Assembly (NCBI GenBank): GCA_965249005.1
Contig: CBDFLD010000011.1
Span: forward strand, 68,222 to 132,221
DNA from: CBDFLD01 sp965249005
Lineage (GTDB): Bacteria > Acidobacteriota > UBA6911
Length of the DNA stretch: 64,000 nucleotides
Direction of reading: 5' to 3'
Part shown: piece by piece, positions 31,204 to 39,296 of the stretch
Layout: every line of letters begins with the position of its first letter
Position numbering within the stretch: position 1 is the stretch's first letter
Position numbers and translations under genes: made by a program
The notes under the pieces: model-generated
Databases searched by the model: none
What the model was told of the DNA's origin: nothing
What the model saw: the letters and a program-made list of their open reading frames with translations, nothing else

Positions 31204-32277
31204 TTACCCTTGGCGCCGACGCGCGTGAACGAAAAAAGTGGCGCCTGCGCCCATCCAGCTTTCCGCCAACGCGAAAGGGAATGCAAGGACGACGAGCCCC
31301 AGATAGCCGAGCTCTCTCGCTGCGGCGACGACGGCAGAATCTCGGAATCGCACGCGCGCGCCCATCGGATCGAAACTCGGGACCAAGCTCGACGCAAGAG
31401 CGGCGGCGTTATCCCGGAACGAGAAATGAGAGAAAGCCAAGATTTCAAATCCGGCTCGACGGAACAGGCAGGCGATCGACACGGGTGAAAAATTCACGAG
31501 ATGGCGAGGAACATCCAGACCGTACCATCGCCTGCCAAAGAGCCGCGCCTGAAAAGAATCGACGTTCGGCACCTGAACGATCAAACTCCCCCCCGGCGCC
31601 AAAAGGCCCTGGACCCATCGCAGAGCTGAGCAGGGATCCGCCAGGTGCTCCACTATGTGAAACATCGTGACGAAGTCGAACTGGCTCCCCGCCCACGCAT
31701 CGCAACCAACCGGTCCGACGCGTACATCCAGGCCTTGATTTCGCGCCAGCTCGACGGCCTCGGAGGAGACATCGAGGCCACAGGGAACAAAGCCTCTGCG
31801 CCCGGCGCCGGACAGAAAAGCGCCGTTGCCGCACCCGATATCGAGCAGGGTCCTACCAACGATTCCCTGCCTCGTCTTGCTGGCGCTTCGAACCAAAAAG
31901 CGCACGTGGTCTCTCAGTACAAGCCGCCGGTAGACCTCCTCCAACCCGCTGAGCGCGCGCCGCAAGCGGGAGGCATCCGGGGGGGCGGCCTTCCACCAGT
32001 AGCGTTCTGGATAGTACCGCTCGAGCACCCGTTCTTGGGGCATGGGATACTGAAAGATACACCGGCACTGACGGCATCGCAGCAACCGAAAGTGTCCCCT
32101 GGCTACGCAGAAAAAGCGATCTTGTCCTTCCGCGAACCGGATGGGATCGGACGCATCGCAGATCGGGCAGCAGATCCGGGCCGACGCGTCGGGTGCATCA
32201 GTCCTTGAACTGTCCCCGGAGGCGGGTTCTGAGCTCCGGGATGCTCGCCGCGCGAGCTCGGGTCGGCTACCGGTCAA
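31204..32277 (-). CDS. Zinc-ribbon SAM methyltransferase
   Basis: An N-terminal zinc ribbon ('CPICD' and 'CRQC') is followed by a class I methyltransferase core ('TLLDIGCGNGAFLSGAGRRGF', 'MFHIVEHLADP', 'LLAPGGSLIVQVPN', 'RHLVNFSP'). A hydrophobic stretch near the end may bind the membrane. The frame is open upstream, but I prefer a TTG at 32277, because its last bases form TTGA with the upstream stop and GGAG lies eight bases before it; this gives 357 residues. Similar proteins modify sugars in surface glycans. The 168-base gap to the next gene shows no clear signal. Confidence 0.75.
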   Translation of the reverse strand: MTGSRPELARRASRSSEPASGDSSRTDAPDASARICCPICDASDPIRFAEGQDRFFCVARGHFRLLRCRQCRCIFQYPMPQERVLERYYPERYWWKAAPPDASRLRRALSGLEEVYRRLVLRDHVRFLVRSASKTRQGIVGRTLLDIGCGNGAFLSGAGRRGFVPCGLDVSSEAVELARNQGLDVRVGPVGCDAWAGSQFDFVTMFHIVEHLADPCSALRWVQGLLAPGGSLIVQVPNVDSFQARLFGRRWYGLDVPRHLVNFSPVSIACLFRRAGFEILAFSHFSFRDNAAALASSLVPSFDPMGARVRFRDSAVVAAARELGYLGLVVLAFPFALAESWMGAGATFFVHARRRQG

Positions 32278-33002
32278 ACTCGTGTCTCCGGCTTCCGGTT
32301 CAGGTTGGGCACGGCCGCCACCGCCGGCCGAAACTGGAATCGCTTCCGAAGCAAAAACAGCAGGTTTCGCAACCCATCCTTCCACGGCTCCAGCTTCTTC
32401 TCCCCCACTCGATTCGAATAGTCGATGTAGATTTCCTTGAACCCGATTTCTCTATTCCGGATCGCCTCGATCTTGATCTCTTCGCTGAAGGCCATTCCAT
32501 CACTGATCAGTTCCATCTTGACAAGACTTTCCTTGTCGAATACCCACATACCCGATTGCGAGTCCTTGACGTAGTGAAGATACAAAAGCGACATGGCCAA
32601 ACTGAGAACCTTGTTCCCGATCCAATGTTTCGGAGACATCGCCCGCTTGTTCCTCAGGGGAAAACGGGAGGCAGAGAGGAACTTCACATCGGAACGCAAA
32701 AACACCTCGAGAAGGTACGAGATGGCATCCACCGGATAGGAGTGGTCCCCATCGAGCGTCACAACGATATCTCCCTTGGCCTGCAACAGGCCGGTTTTGT
32801 ACGCTCGGCCATACCCGCGAATCTTTTCTGAAATCACGTGTGCCCCGCGCTGCCTTGCCAACTCCGCCGTCCGGTCCGTGGAATTGTTGTCTACCACCAG
32901 AACCTGATCGACAAACGACGGCATGGCCGCAAGAACCTCGACGATCCCCCCTTCTTCGTTCAGGCACGGAATGACGACGGTAATGCGACGGTTCTTATAC
33001 AC
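32274..33002 (-). CDS. Glycosyltransferase family 2 (DPM1/DPG-synthase type)
   Basis: A 242-residue GT2 with 'ITVVIPCLNEEGGIVEVL', 'VLVVDNNSTDRT', 'GYGRAYKTGLLQAKGDIVVTLDGDHSYP' and 'DSQSGMWVFDKE', as in dolichol/polyprenyl-phosphate sugar synthases. A basic C-terminal tail is present. The start is a GTG at 33002 without a strong ribosome binding site. It is the first gene of the glycan operon and lies just beside the IS110 insertion, which may have changed or replaced its promoter. Confidence 0.82.
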   Translation of the reverse strand: MYKNRRITVVIPCLNEEGGIVEVLAAMPSFVDQVLVVDNNSTDRTAELARQRGAHVISEKIRGYGRAYKTGLLQAKGDIVVTLDGDHSYPVDAISYLLEVFLRSDVKFLSASRFPLRNKRAMSPKHWIGNKVLSLAMSLLYLHYVKDSQSGMWVFDKESLVKMELISDGMAFSEEIKIEAIRNREIGFKEIYIDYSNRVGEKKLEPWKDGLRNLLFLLRKRFQFRPAVAAVPNLNRKPETRV

Positions 33003-33025
33003 GGTGGCCGGATAATATCAAAACG

Positions 33026-33068
33026 TTGAGCTTTCAGCGACCCACTAGCGCGGGGCGCTAGTTACTTG
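33026..33068. repeat. Left palindromic repeat flanking the IS110 element
   Basis: TTGAG-CTTTCAGCG, then a perfect 8-bp hairpin (ACTAGCGC/GCGCTAGT, loop GGG, 33044-33062), then ACTTG. The spacing CAGCG-N24-ACTTG is identical to the right-hand copy, but the hairpin sequence differs. It may be an insertion-target palindrome or a subterminal part of the element. Confidence 0.7.
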
Positions 33069-33314
33069 CAAAAGAAACTGGCCGCCAGAAGTTCATTGCG
33101 TGCCATCATGCTGGGATGAGGCTCGGCAGTTAAAACCGACAGAGCATTGGTGCTTCTATGCCCGTCTTTCAGCGTGGTTCCGGTTCTTTGGCGGTCACTT
33201 GTTTGGTGGCGTGATTCTCGTTCCTTGATGGACGGAAGCTCGACCCCGTTTGAGAGGTTTTTAAACCCTTCCGCAACCGGGCCGAGCCCCCAACCGTTAA
33301 GGAGATTAAATTCT
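33069..33314 (+). ncRNA. Non-coding leader of IS110, candidate bridge RNA region
   Basis: This 246-base non-coding segment precedes the transposase. It has several small inverted segments, and at 33170-33201 it carries CAGCG-N22-ACTTG, related to the palindromic repeats that flank the element. IS110 elements are known to encode a bridge RNA in such a leader; that this one does is inference from position only. The transposase ribosome binding site AAGGAG lies at its end. Confidence 0.4.
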
Positions 33315-34685
33315 ATGCCAAGACATCGAAAATCACGATCCAAATCGAAACGAAATCCTTTTACCTTCCCTCCACTCAATCTCAATGTTGCAGGCATCGA
33401 CGTTGGAAATGCCCAACACTATGTTGCCGTGCCACAAGACCGTGATTCTGAACCGGTCCGTCGATTCGAGTGCTTTACGGCTGATCTGCATCGGTTGGCC
33501 AAGTGGCTGAAATCCTGCGATATCGACACAGTCGTCATGGAGTCCACCGGCAGTTATTGGATTCCTTTATATCAAGTCCTGGACGCTCGCGGCTTCACCG
33601 TCAAGTTGGTCAACGCTCACGATGTCCAGAAGGTCCCCGGACGTAAGAGCGACGTGAAGGATTGTCAATGGCTGCAAAAGCTCGAGACTTTCGGACTGCT
33701 CAAGAATTCCTATCGTCCTCCAAACGAGATCTGTGTGCTTCGAACCTACTGGCGTCAGCGAGATAATCTCGTCAAATCAGCCAGTACCTGTATTCAACAC
33801 ATGCAAAAAGCTCTGACAGAAATGAATATCCAACTCGCCAACGTCATCAGCGACATCAGTGGTGTCACGGGACTCGCAATCATTCGTGCTATCCTCGACG
33901 GCGAACGAGACCCTGACAAACTCGCTCAACTCAAACACCCCCGAATCCGATCGGGCCGAGATCTTATTGCCAAAAGTCTCCACGGCGACTGGCGCCAAGA
34001 ATTGCTCTTTGTCCTCGGTCAGTCTCTGCAAATGTACGAGACCTACCAGAGTAAAATCGCTGACTGTGACAGAGCCATCCATGCCCATATCCAAACCTTC
34101 AACAACAAGGCTGATACCCAAACTCATCCATTGCCGGGACGCAAGGGATCGAAACCTCGCGGAAACGCTCCCCAGTTTGACCTACGCTCCGAACTGTATC
34201 GCATTACCGGTGTCGATCTTACTTCCGTGGACGGCATCGATGTCATGACCGCTTCTACCGTCATCGCCGAAGTCGGAGTCGATATAAGCCCCTGGAAAAC
34301 TGAGAAGCACTTCGCCGCCTGGTTGGCACTGGCACCCTGCAATGCCATCAGTGGCGGCAAGGTAATTAGACGAGGGACCAAGCAAGTCAAAAACCGCACC
34401 GCCCATGCCCTCCGGATGGCTGCCTCAACACTCCGGCACAGTAAAAGTGCCCTAGGGACCAACTACCGACGTCTCCGCGCCCGCTTGGGTCCCGCCAAGG
34501 CCATTACCGCCATCGCTCATAAACTCGCACGAATTATCTATCGCATGCTCAAATACGGCCAGCAATACGCAGACAAAGGAGCGCAATACTATGAGTCCAA
34601 GTACCAGGAACAACAACTCCGATACCTTAAGAAAAAGGCCAAACAGCTCAACATGCAACTGGTTCCATCTACAGCACTAACATGA
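33315..34685 (+). CDS. IS110-family transposase (DEDD recombinase)
   Basis: A 456-residue protein starting at the ATG 33315, with AAGGAG about ten bases upstream. The N-terminal RuvC-like domain shows Asp29 in 'AGIDVGNAQHY', Glu76 in 'MESTGSYW', and Asp113/Asp116 in 'GRKSDVKDCQWL'. A coiled-coil region follows. The C-terminal Transposase_20 domain has 'TSVDGIDVMTASTVIAEVG' and 'LALAPCNAISGGKV', with Ser346 as the probable nucleophile. The gene is intact, so the element may be active. IS110 enzymes recombine DNA under guidance of a bridge RNA. Confidence 0.93.
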   Translation: MPRHRKSRSKSKRNPFTFPPLNLNVAGIDVGNAQHYVAVPQDRDSEPVRRFECFTADLHRLAKWLKSCDIDTVVMESTGSYWIPLYQVLDARGFTVKLVNAHDVQKVPGRKSDVKDCQWLQKLETFGLLKNSYRPPNEICVLRTYWRQRDNLVKSASTCIQHMQKALTEMNIQLANVISDISGVTGLAIIRAILDGERDPDKLAQLKHPRIRSGRDLIAKSLHGDWRQELLFVLGQSLQMYETYQSKIADCDRAIHAHIQTFNNKADTQTHPLPGRKGSKPRGNAPQFDLRSELYRITGVDLTSVDGIDVMTASTVIAEVGVDISPWKTEKHFAAWLALAPCNAISGGKVIRRGTKQVKNRTAHALRMAASTLRHSKSALGTNYRRLRARLGPAKAITAIAHKLARIIYRMLKYGQQYADKGAQYYESKYQEQQLRYLKKKAKQLNMQLVPSTALT

Positions 34686-34692
34686 TTAGTTT

Positions 34693-34747
34693 CTTGAGAG
34701 CTATCAGCGTCTGACCGGCGCGTCGCGCCGGTCACTTGGAACGCTGA
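34693..34747. repeat. Right palindromic repeat flanking the IS110 element
   Basis: TTGAGAGCTATCAGCG, a perfect 10-bp hairpin (TGACCGGCGC/GCGCCGGTCA, loop GTC, 34712-34734), ACTTG at 34734-34738, and ACGCTGA, which pairs with TCAGCGT at its left. It matches the left copy in frame and spacing but not in the stem itself. Confidence 0.7.
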
Positions 34748-34905
34748 CTGCGTCGTTGGTGCCTAGAAACACGTTTTTTACGATCTTGCTAACTTATATC
34801 AATGAAGCCAGATCCGCGAGCAGTCAGCTAAGAGCCGACTGCCGTTTGAGACTCTACGCCAAAAGTAAGATGTAAGCGGATAGCGCCCGACGGTAAGCGC
34901 TCGGC

Positions 34906-34926
34906 GCGCCGGGCAAAGCCCGGCGC
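34906..34926. repeat. Perfect 9-bp inverted repeat
   Basis: GCGCCGGGC and GCCCGGCGC around AAA. It lies just beyond the U-tract of the terminator at 34927-34964. The rest of 34748-34905 shows no gene. Confidence 0.6.
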
Positions 34927-34964
34927 AAAAGAAAAAGGGGCAACCCCTTGACGGGACTGCCCCT
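34927..34964 (-). terminator. Rho-independent terminator after the secreted-protein genes
   Basis: On the minus strand the stem AGGGGCA (34964-34958) / TGCCCCT (34942-34936) is followed by TTTTTCTTTT. A shorter alternative stem AAGGGG/CCCCTT uses the same U-tract. It lies about 55 bases after the stop at 35019. Confidence 0.75.
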
Positions 34965-35018
34965 GTCTGCACTGAAGGCAACTACATCAATCCGCTTCGC
35001 TTCGCAACTGCTCGCGAA

Positions 35019-36782
35019 CTAATTGCCTAAGCTCTCACCAGCCGGAAGCAAGAAAAACCCGTCACCGGCGTCGCGCGCAAGCCGGAACGCGCCCCCGGCG
35101 ATTGCCGGATCCGGAATCACGTTGGCCAGATAGCCATGCGCGATCGAGCCAAAGCCCGCGTCCGCAATGAAGGCGAACCCGTGACAGTACTGGAACTCCG
35201 TCTCCACGATGATGTAACCGCTGAAGCTCGTGATCCCGGCGGGTAGAATGGCCGATACCAAGTCTACATAACTGGTGCCGGCGCCAAAGGACGCCGCGGT
35301 CGTGGTGGACCCGACGAATGTCGCCGTCATGTCGTAGAAGTAGAAGGTCATGGTACCCAGCTGATCCGGGGCGTGAGCCGAGCCAAACGCGGCCATGTCG
35401 CCAGACGTATTGGCGATCGCGATGCCCGTGTTGAAACTGTCAGTCGCGGTCACGTAAGTAAACAGCAAATAGCAGTTGCAGCGAATTACCGATGCATACG
35501 GCGCATGCAGATCATCCGGTGGGTTGTTCGTCGCAACCGAGTCGGATTCCATCATCGACAGGAATCTCGGACGTGAAGGGGTGCCCGAAGGCGATCCGCA
35601 TCCCGTCGCTGCCGTGGAATCCGGCGCCAGCGTCACAGCTGCCATGATGACACCCGTCGCCGTGCTACCCGAGGTAATGTTCACCTCTGGCGTCAAGACG
35701 AAAGACTCCACCAAGATGTCGCTCGCACCGGTCTGATCGGGCGTGATGAACTCATATATCGCCGATGACGTCCCCGAAGAAGACGAGAAGCTATCCGATA
35801 CCAGAACCAGCGTCGCACCTGTCCCGACACCCGTCATCACAGACGCATCCCAGCTGATAGAGGTAACGCTCGCCGGGATGTCTTCCAACCAGACACTGAA
35901 ACGGGTCGAATTCGTCGCCGCCCCGATACTACGCGCACCAGGCTCCGTTCCTGTGCCGCCAACCGGCACACTGCCGCCGCCGGGAATCTCGAAGATCCCC
36001 GCCTGGTCGCCGCTGTCCACACGGTCCGTGCTCAGATCTCCTCCGCCGGCGCCCGAGTCATCATCAAAAAATGCTCTCGCAAACCCTTCCGTGATCGTGA
36101 TCGAGTATCCCGACGCACCACCCGGCGGCGCCGTTCCGAGAGGCGGGAAGCAGAGCAGAACGCTTGCCGAGACCACACTGACATTCATCCCGTCCAGCGA
36201 CTTCGCCACACGGATGCGATCCGGCACAAACTGGTTGGCTGCCGGGTCGTTGATCGACTGCAGGTCGGCAAACAAGTCCGTCCCGGGCGTAATCGCCAAA
36301 CTCGCATCGATCCGTCCGCGTACACCTTCCAGACGAATGAAATCACCCGCCGTCGGCGCAGCACCCGGCTCCATGCTCAGCGTGATAAATCCCGAGCACC
36401 GGCCATTGATGTCCCGGTTCTCAACACTCAGAATCCCCACCTCCGAGCAAACCGACGCAGTGAATGCCGAGGTGAATCCCGCGCTGAAGAACAAACGGAT
36501 ACCCGAGGTCTCCGTGTTGTCTATCTGCATCGCCGGATTGGTGTACACGATCCCGATCTGAGTACAACCGCCCGTCGACGTACCGGTCAAGTGAGAACCA
36601 GATCCAGTGACGGACAAGTTGATCGAACCCGTGACCTCCGCTCGGCCCGTATTAATAACCTCCGTCGGGGACGGTATCGCGTTAAACGTCACCGTACCAT
36701 AGGAAGCCCCAGCGAAAGCTACGAAGACCAAGCAAAACAGCCCCGCTATCACGGGCAATCTCCTAGCGTTTAGAAATGTCAT
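35019..36782 (-). CDS. Secreted beta-rich protein, tandem copy 1
   Basis: I do not recognise a characterised family. The ATG at 36782 has GGAG seven bases upstream and gives 587 residues with a clear signal peptide ('VIAGLFCLVFVAFAGASYG'). The rest is Thr/Ser/Gly-rich beta-sheet sequence with scattered Cys. It ends in a domain marked by 'CNCYLLFTYVTATDSFNTGIAIANTSGD', 'FSGYIIVETEFQYCHGFAF' and 'AHGYLANVIPDP'. There is no membrane anchor or sorting tail. The first ~450 residues are almost identical to the next gene, while the last ~130 are clearly different. Probably an exported surface or extracellular protein. Confidence 0.85.
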   Translation of the reverse strand: MTFLNARRLPVIAGLFCLVFVAFAGASYGTVTFNAIPSPTEVINTGRAEVTGSINLSVTGSGSHLTGTSTGGCTQIGIVYTNPAMQIDNTETSGIRLFFSAGFTSAFTASVCSEVGILSVENRDINGRCSGFITLSMEPGAAPTAGDFIRLEGVRGRIDASLAITPGTDLFADLQSINDPAANQFVPDRIRVAKSLDGMNVSVVSASVLLCFPPLGTAPPGGASGYSITITEGFARAFFDDDSGAGGGDLSTDRVDSGDQAGIFEIPGGGSVPVGGTGTEPGARSIGAATNSTRFSVWLEDIPASVTSISWDASVMTGVGTGATLVLVSDSFSSSSGTSSAIYEFITPDQTGASDILVESFVLTPEVNITSGSTATGVIMAAVTLAPDSTAATGCGSPSGTPSRPRFLSMMESDSVATNNPPDDLHAPYASVIRCNCYLLFTYVTATDSFNTGIAIANTSGDMAAFGSAHAPDQLGTMTFYFYDMTATFVGSTTTAASFGAGTSYVDLVSAILPAGITSFSGYIIVETEFQYCHGFAFIADAGFGSIAHGYLANVIPDPAIAGGAFRLARDAGDGFFLLPAGESLGN

Positions 36783-36953
36783 ACCATTTCTCCGTTGTTT
36801 TGGTGAGGAAGAGGAAATATTCATAGCTCTTGTCGTTTTTGTCCTGACCTTGCTGCCTCTGTCTGAATTCGTCAAGTCTTACCAACTCTTGTTTCTTTCT
36901 TTTGTCTTTATCTTACTACTTCTTTTCTACCTCTACGGTCTCGGTTAGAGCCG

Positions 36954-36985
36954 CTGGCTGGGGAAGGCAATGCTTCCCCAGCCAG
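36954..36985. repeat. Perfect 13-bp inverted repeat between the tandem genes
   Basis: CTGGCTGGGGAAG and CTTCCCCAGCCAG around a 6-base loop, about 20 bases after the stop of copy 2. It has no U-tract directly after it on the minus strand, so it may be a weak terminator or an mRNA-stabilising hairpin. Confidence 0.55.
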
Positions 36986-37002
36986 GAGTGGCAATAAAGG
37001 GC

Positions 37003-38781
37003 CTAGTTGCGCAGGCTTTCGCCCTGCGGAACACCTGAACCATCCGCAGAGTCGGCGGCTGGCCGGAAAGCCGGTGTTGTTATTGACTTGATGACCGGAT
37101 CCGGAATTACATTGCCAATATAGCCATGGGCAATCGAGGCAAAGACTGAATCCGCAACGAACGCAAACCCGTGACAGTACTGAAACTCCGTCTTCGCGAT
37201 GATGTAACCGCTGAAGCTCGTGATCCCGGCGGGCAGCAACTCCGTCACCAGCCCGACAAAGCTCGCCCCGGCGCCAAAGGTCGACGTGGTCGTGGTGGAC
37301 CCGACGAAACCTGCCGTCACATCATAGAAGTAGAAGGTGATGGTGCCCAGCTGATCCGGGGCCTCGAGCACCGCACCAAACACCGCCGTGTCGCCGGTCG
37401 TATTGGCGATCGCGATGCCCGTGTTGAAACTGTCAGTCGCGGTCACGTAAGTAAACAGCAAATAGCAGTTGCAGCGAATTACCGATGCATACGGCGCATG
37501 CGGATCATCCGGTGGGTTGTTCGTCGCAACCGAGTCGGATTCCATCATCGACAGGAATCTCGGACGTGAAGGGGTGCCCGAAGGCGATCCGCATCCCGTC
37601 GCTGCCGTCGAATCCGGCGCCAGCGTCACAGCCGCCATGATGATACCCGTCGCCGTGCTGCCCGTCGCAATATTGACCTCCGGCGTCAAGACGAAAGACT
37701 CCACCGAGATATCGCTCACACCGGTTTGATCGGGCGTGATGAACTCATATATCGCCGATGACGTCCCCGAAGAAGACGAGAAGCTATCCGATACCAGAAC
37801 CAGCGTCGCACCTGTCCCGACACCCGTCATCACAGACGCATCCCAGCTGATAGAGGTAACGCTCGCCGGGATGTCTTCCAACCAGACACTGAAACGGGTC
37901 GAATTCGTCGCCGCCCCGATACTACGCGCACCAGGCTCCGTTCCTGTGCCGCCAACCGGCACACTGCCGCCGCCGGGAATCTCGAAGATCCCCGCCTGGT
38001 CGCCGCTGTCCACACGGTCCGTGCTCAGATCTCCTCCGCCGGCGCCCGAGTCATCATCAAAAAATGCTCTCGCAAACCCTTCCGTGATCGTGATCGAGTA
38101 TCCCGGCGCACCACCCGGCGGCGCCGTTCCGAGAGGCGGGAAGCAGAGCAGAACGCTTGCCGAGACCACACTGACATTCATCCCGTCCAGCGACTTCGCC
38201 ACACGGATGCGATCCGGCACAAACTGGTTGGCTGCCGGGTCGTTGATCGACTGCAGGTCGGCAAACAAGTCCGTCCCGGGCGTAATCGCCAAACTCGCAT
38301 CGATCCGTCCGCGTACACCTTCCAGACGAATGAAATCACCCGCTGTCGCCGTCGGCGCAGCACCCGGCTCCATGCTCAGCGTGATAAATCCCGAGCACCG
38401 GCCATTGATGTCCCGGTTCTCAACACTCAGAATCCCCACCTCCGAGCAAACCGACGCAGTGAATGCCGAGGTGAATCCCGCGCTGAAGAACAAACGGATA
38501 CCCGAGGTCTCCGTGTTGTCTATCTGCATCGCCGGATTGGTGTACACGATCCCGATCTGAGTACAACCGCCCGTCGACGTACCGGTCAAGTGAGGACCAG
38601 ATCCAGTGACGGACAAGTTGATCGAACCCGTGACCTCCGCTCGGCCCGTATTAATAACCTCCGTCGGGGACGGTATCGCGTTAAACGTCACCGTACCATA
38701 GGAAGCCCCAGCGAAAGCTACGAAGACCAAGCAAAACAGCCCCGCTATCACGGGCAATCTCCTAGCGTTTAGAAATGTCAT
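37003..38781 (-). CDS. Secreted beta-rich protein, tandem copy 2
   Basis: A 592-residue paralogue of the preceding entry with the same signal peptide and the same ribosome binding site. The two genes match almost exactly from about 27 bases upstream of the ATG to about residue 460. Only a few substitutions and a two-codon insertion (TA after 'APTA') separate them there. The remaining C-terminal part keeps the motifs ('FQYCHGFAF', 'AHGYIGNVIPDP') but differs at many positions, ending 'SADGSGVPQGESLRN'. The pattern suggests gene conversion or a very recent partial duplication. Function unknown. Confidence 0.85.
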   Translation of the reverse strand: MTFLNARRLPVIAGLFCLVFVAFAGASYGTVTFNAIPSPTEVINTGRAEVTGSINLSVTGSGPHLTGTSTGGCTQIGIVYTNPAMQIDNTETSGIRLFFSAGFTSAFTASVCSEVGILSVENRDINGRCSGFITLSMEPGAAPTATAGDFIRLEGVRGRIDASLAITPGTDLFADLQSINDPAANQFVPDRIRVAKSLDGMNVSVVSASVLLCFPPLGTAPPGGAPGYSITITEGFARAFFDDDSGAGGGDLSTDRVDSGDQAGIFEIPGGGSVPVGGTGTEPGARSIGAATNSTRFSVWLEDIPASVTSISWDASVMTGVGTGATLVLVSDSFSSSSGTSSAIYEFITPDQTGVSDISVESFVLTPEVNIATGSTATGIIMAAVTLAPDSTAATGCGSPSGTPSRPRFLSMMESDSVATNNPPDDPHAPYASVIRCNCYLLFTYVTATDSFNTGIAIANTTGDTAVFGAVLEAPDQLGTITFYFYDVTAGFVGSTTTTSTFGAGASFVGLVTELLPAGITSFSGYIIAKTEFQYCHGFAFVADSVFASIAHGYIGNVIPDPVIKSITTPAFRPAADSADGSGVPQGESLRN

Positions 38782-38808
38782 ACCATTTCTCCGTTGTTTT
38801 GGTGAGGA

Positions 38809-39296
38809 TTGAGTAACCTATCTAATTCTCCAAATCGAGAAATACTACAAAGGCGGGAGTTACGATGCGATCTTGAGTTAACCATCTATTCTTCTATCTA
38901 TATTGAATTGATGTTCGTTCTATCGCTATTTATTTTGCCGATATCTATCGGATCGCTGTAGTTCTAACTCTGTGCAGTTCCGCACCGACTCCGTGCAGAA
39001 TCGGACCGGAAACACCCCAAAGCTATAATCAGCGGCGCCAACCTACCAACATGGAAGGCAAATGTCAACAAAGAATTTCGAATGCCTTCCGGCTTGAGCC
39101 GCGACTTAATTTGTTGCGATCAATGGGGTTTGCTTTGGCACCCCGAAACGTCGCTCCGATTCCGTGACTGTCATAAGCGTTGGGGCCAACGGGGGGGCTA
39201 AGCAACACAAAATAAGAAGATGCAGGAAACGCTGAAAAGTTGCAAAAAAAGTACGCCTGCACCCAGAAGCCATCTCGGCCGGGCCACCGGGAAACT
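38809..39296. other. Intergenic region with operator-like repeats
   Basis: This 488-base region is more AT-rich than its surroundings in its first part. It holds a 14-bp palindrome CCGATATCTATCGG (38938-38951) and two adjacent imperfect 21-base direct repeats (38968-38988 and 38989-39009, both with GTGCAG). It also holds an 8-bp inverted repeat GGAAGGCA/TGCCTTCC (39053-39090) and a GGGGT/ACCCC hairpin near 39126. I see no convincing gene; a 65-codon minus-strand frame (39065-39262) is not supported. Confidence 0.5.

Larger units (their letters stand above)
33035..34747 (+). mobile_element. IS110-family insertion sequence (bounds approximate)
   Basis: One DEDD transposase gene is bracketed by similar palindromic segments (33026-33068 and 34693-34747). 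There are no terminal inverted repeats and no obvious target duplication, as usual for IS110. The 246 bases between the left palindrome and the transposase ATG have no gene and would be the place for a structured guide (bridge) RNA, as known for IS621 of this family. The exact ends cannot be fixed without an empty site or a second copy. Confidence 0.7.

Noticed and set aside
39050..39200. A possible cyclic-di-GMP (GEMM) riboswitch
   Set aside because: GCAAACC-like pieces occur, but their order and the pairing stems do not fit the motif on either strand.
39065..39262. A 65-codon minus-strand frame in the intergenic region
   Set aside because: There is no recognisable domain, and the codon pattern is not like the surrounding genes; a small gene cannot be excluded but is not supported.
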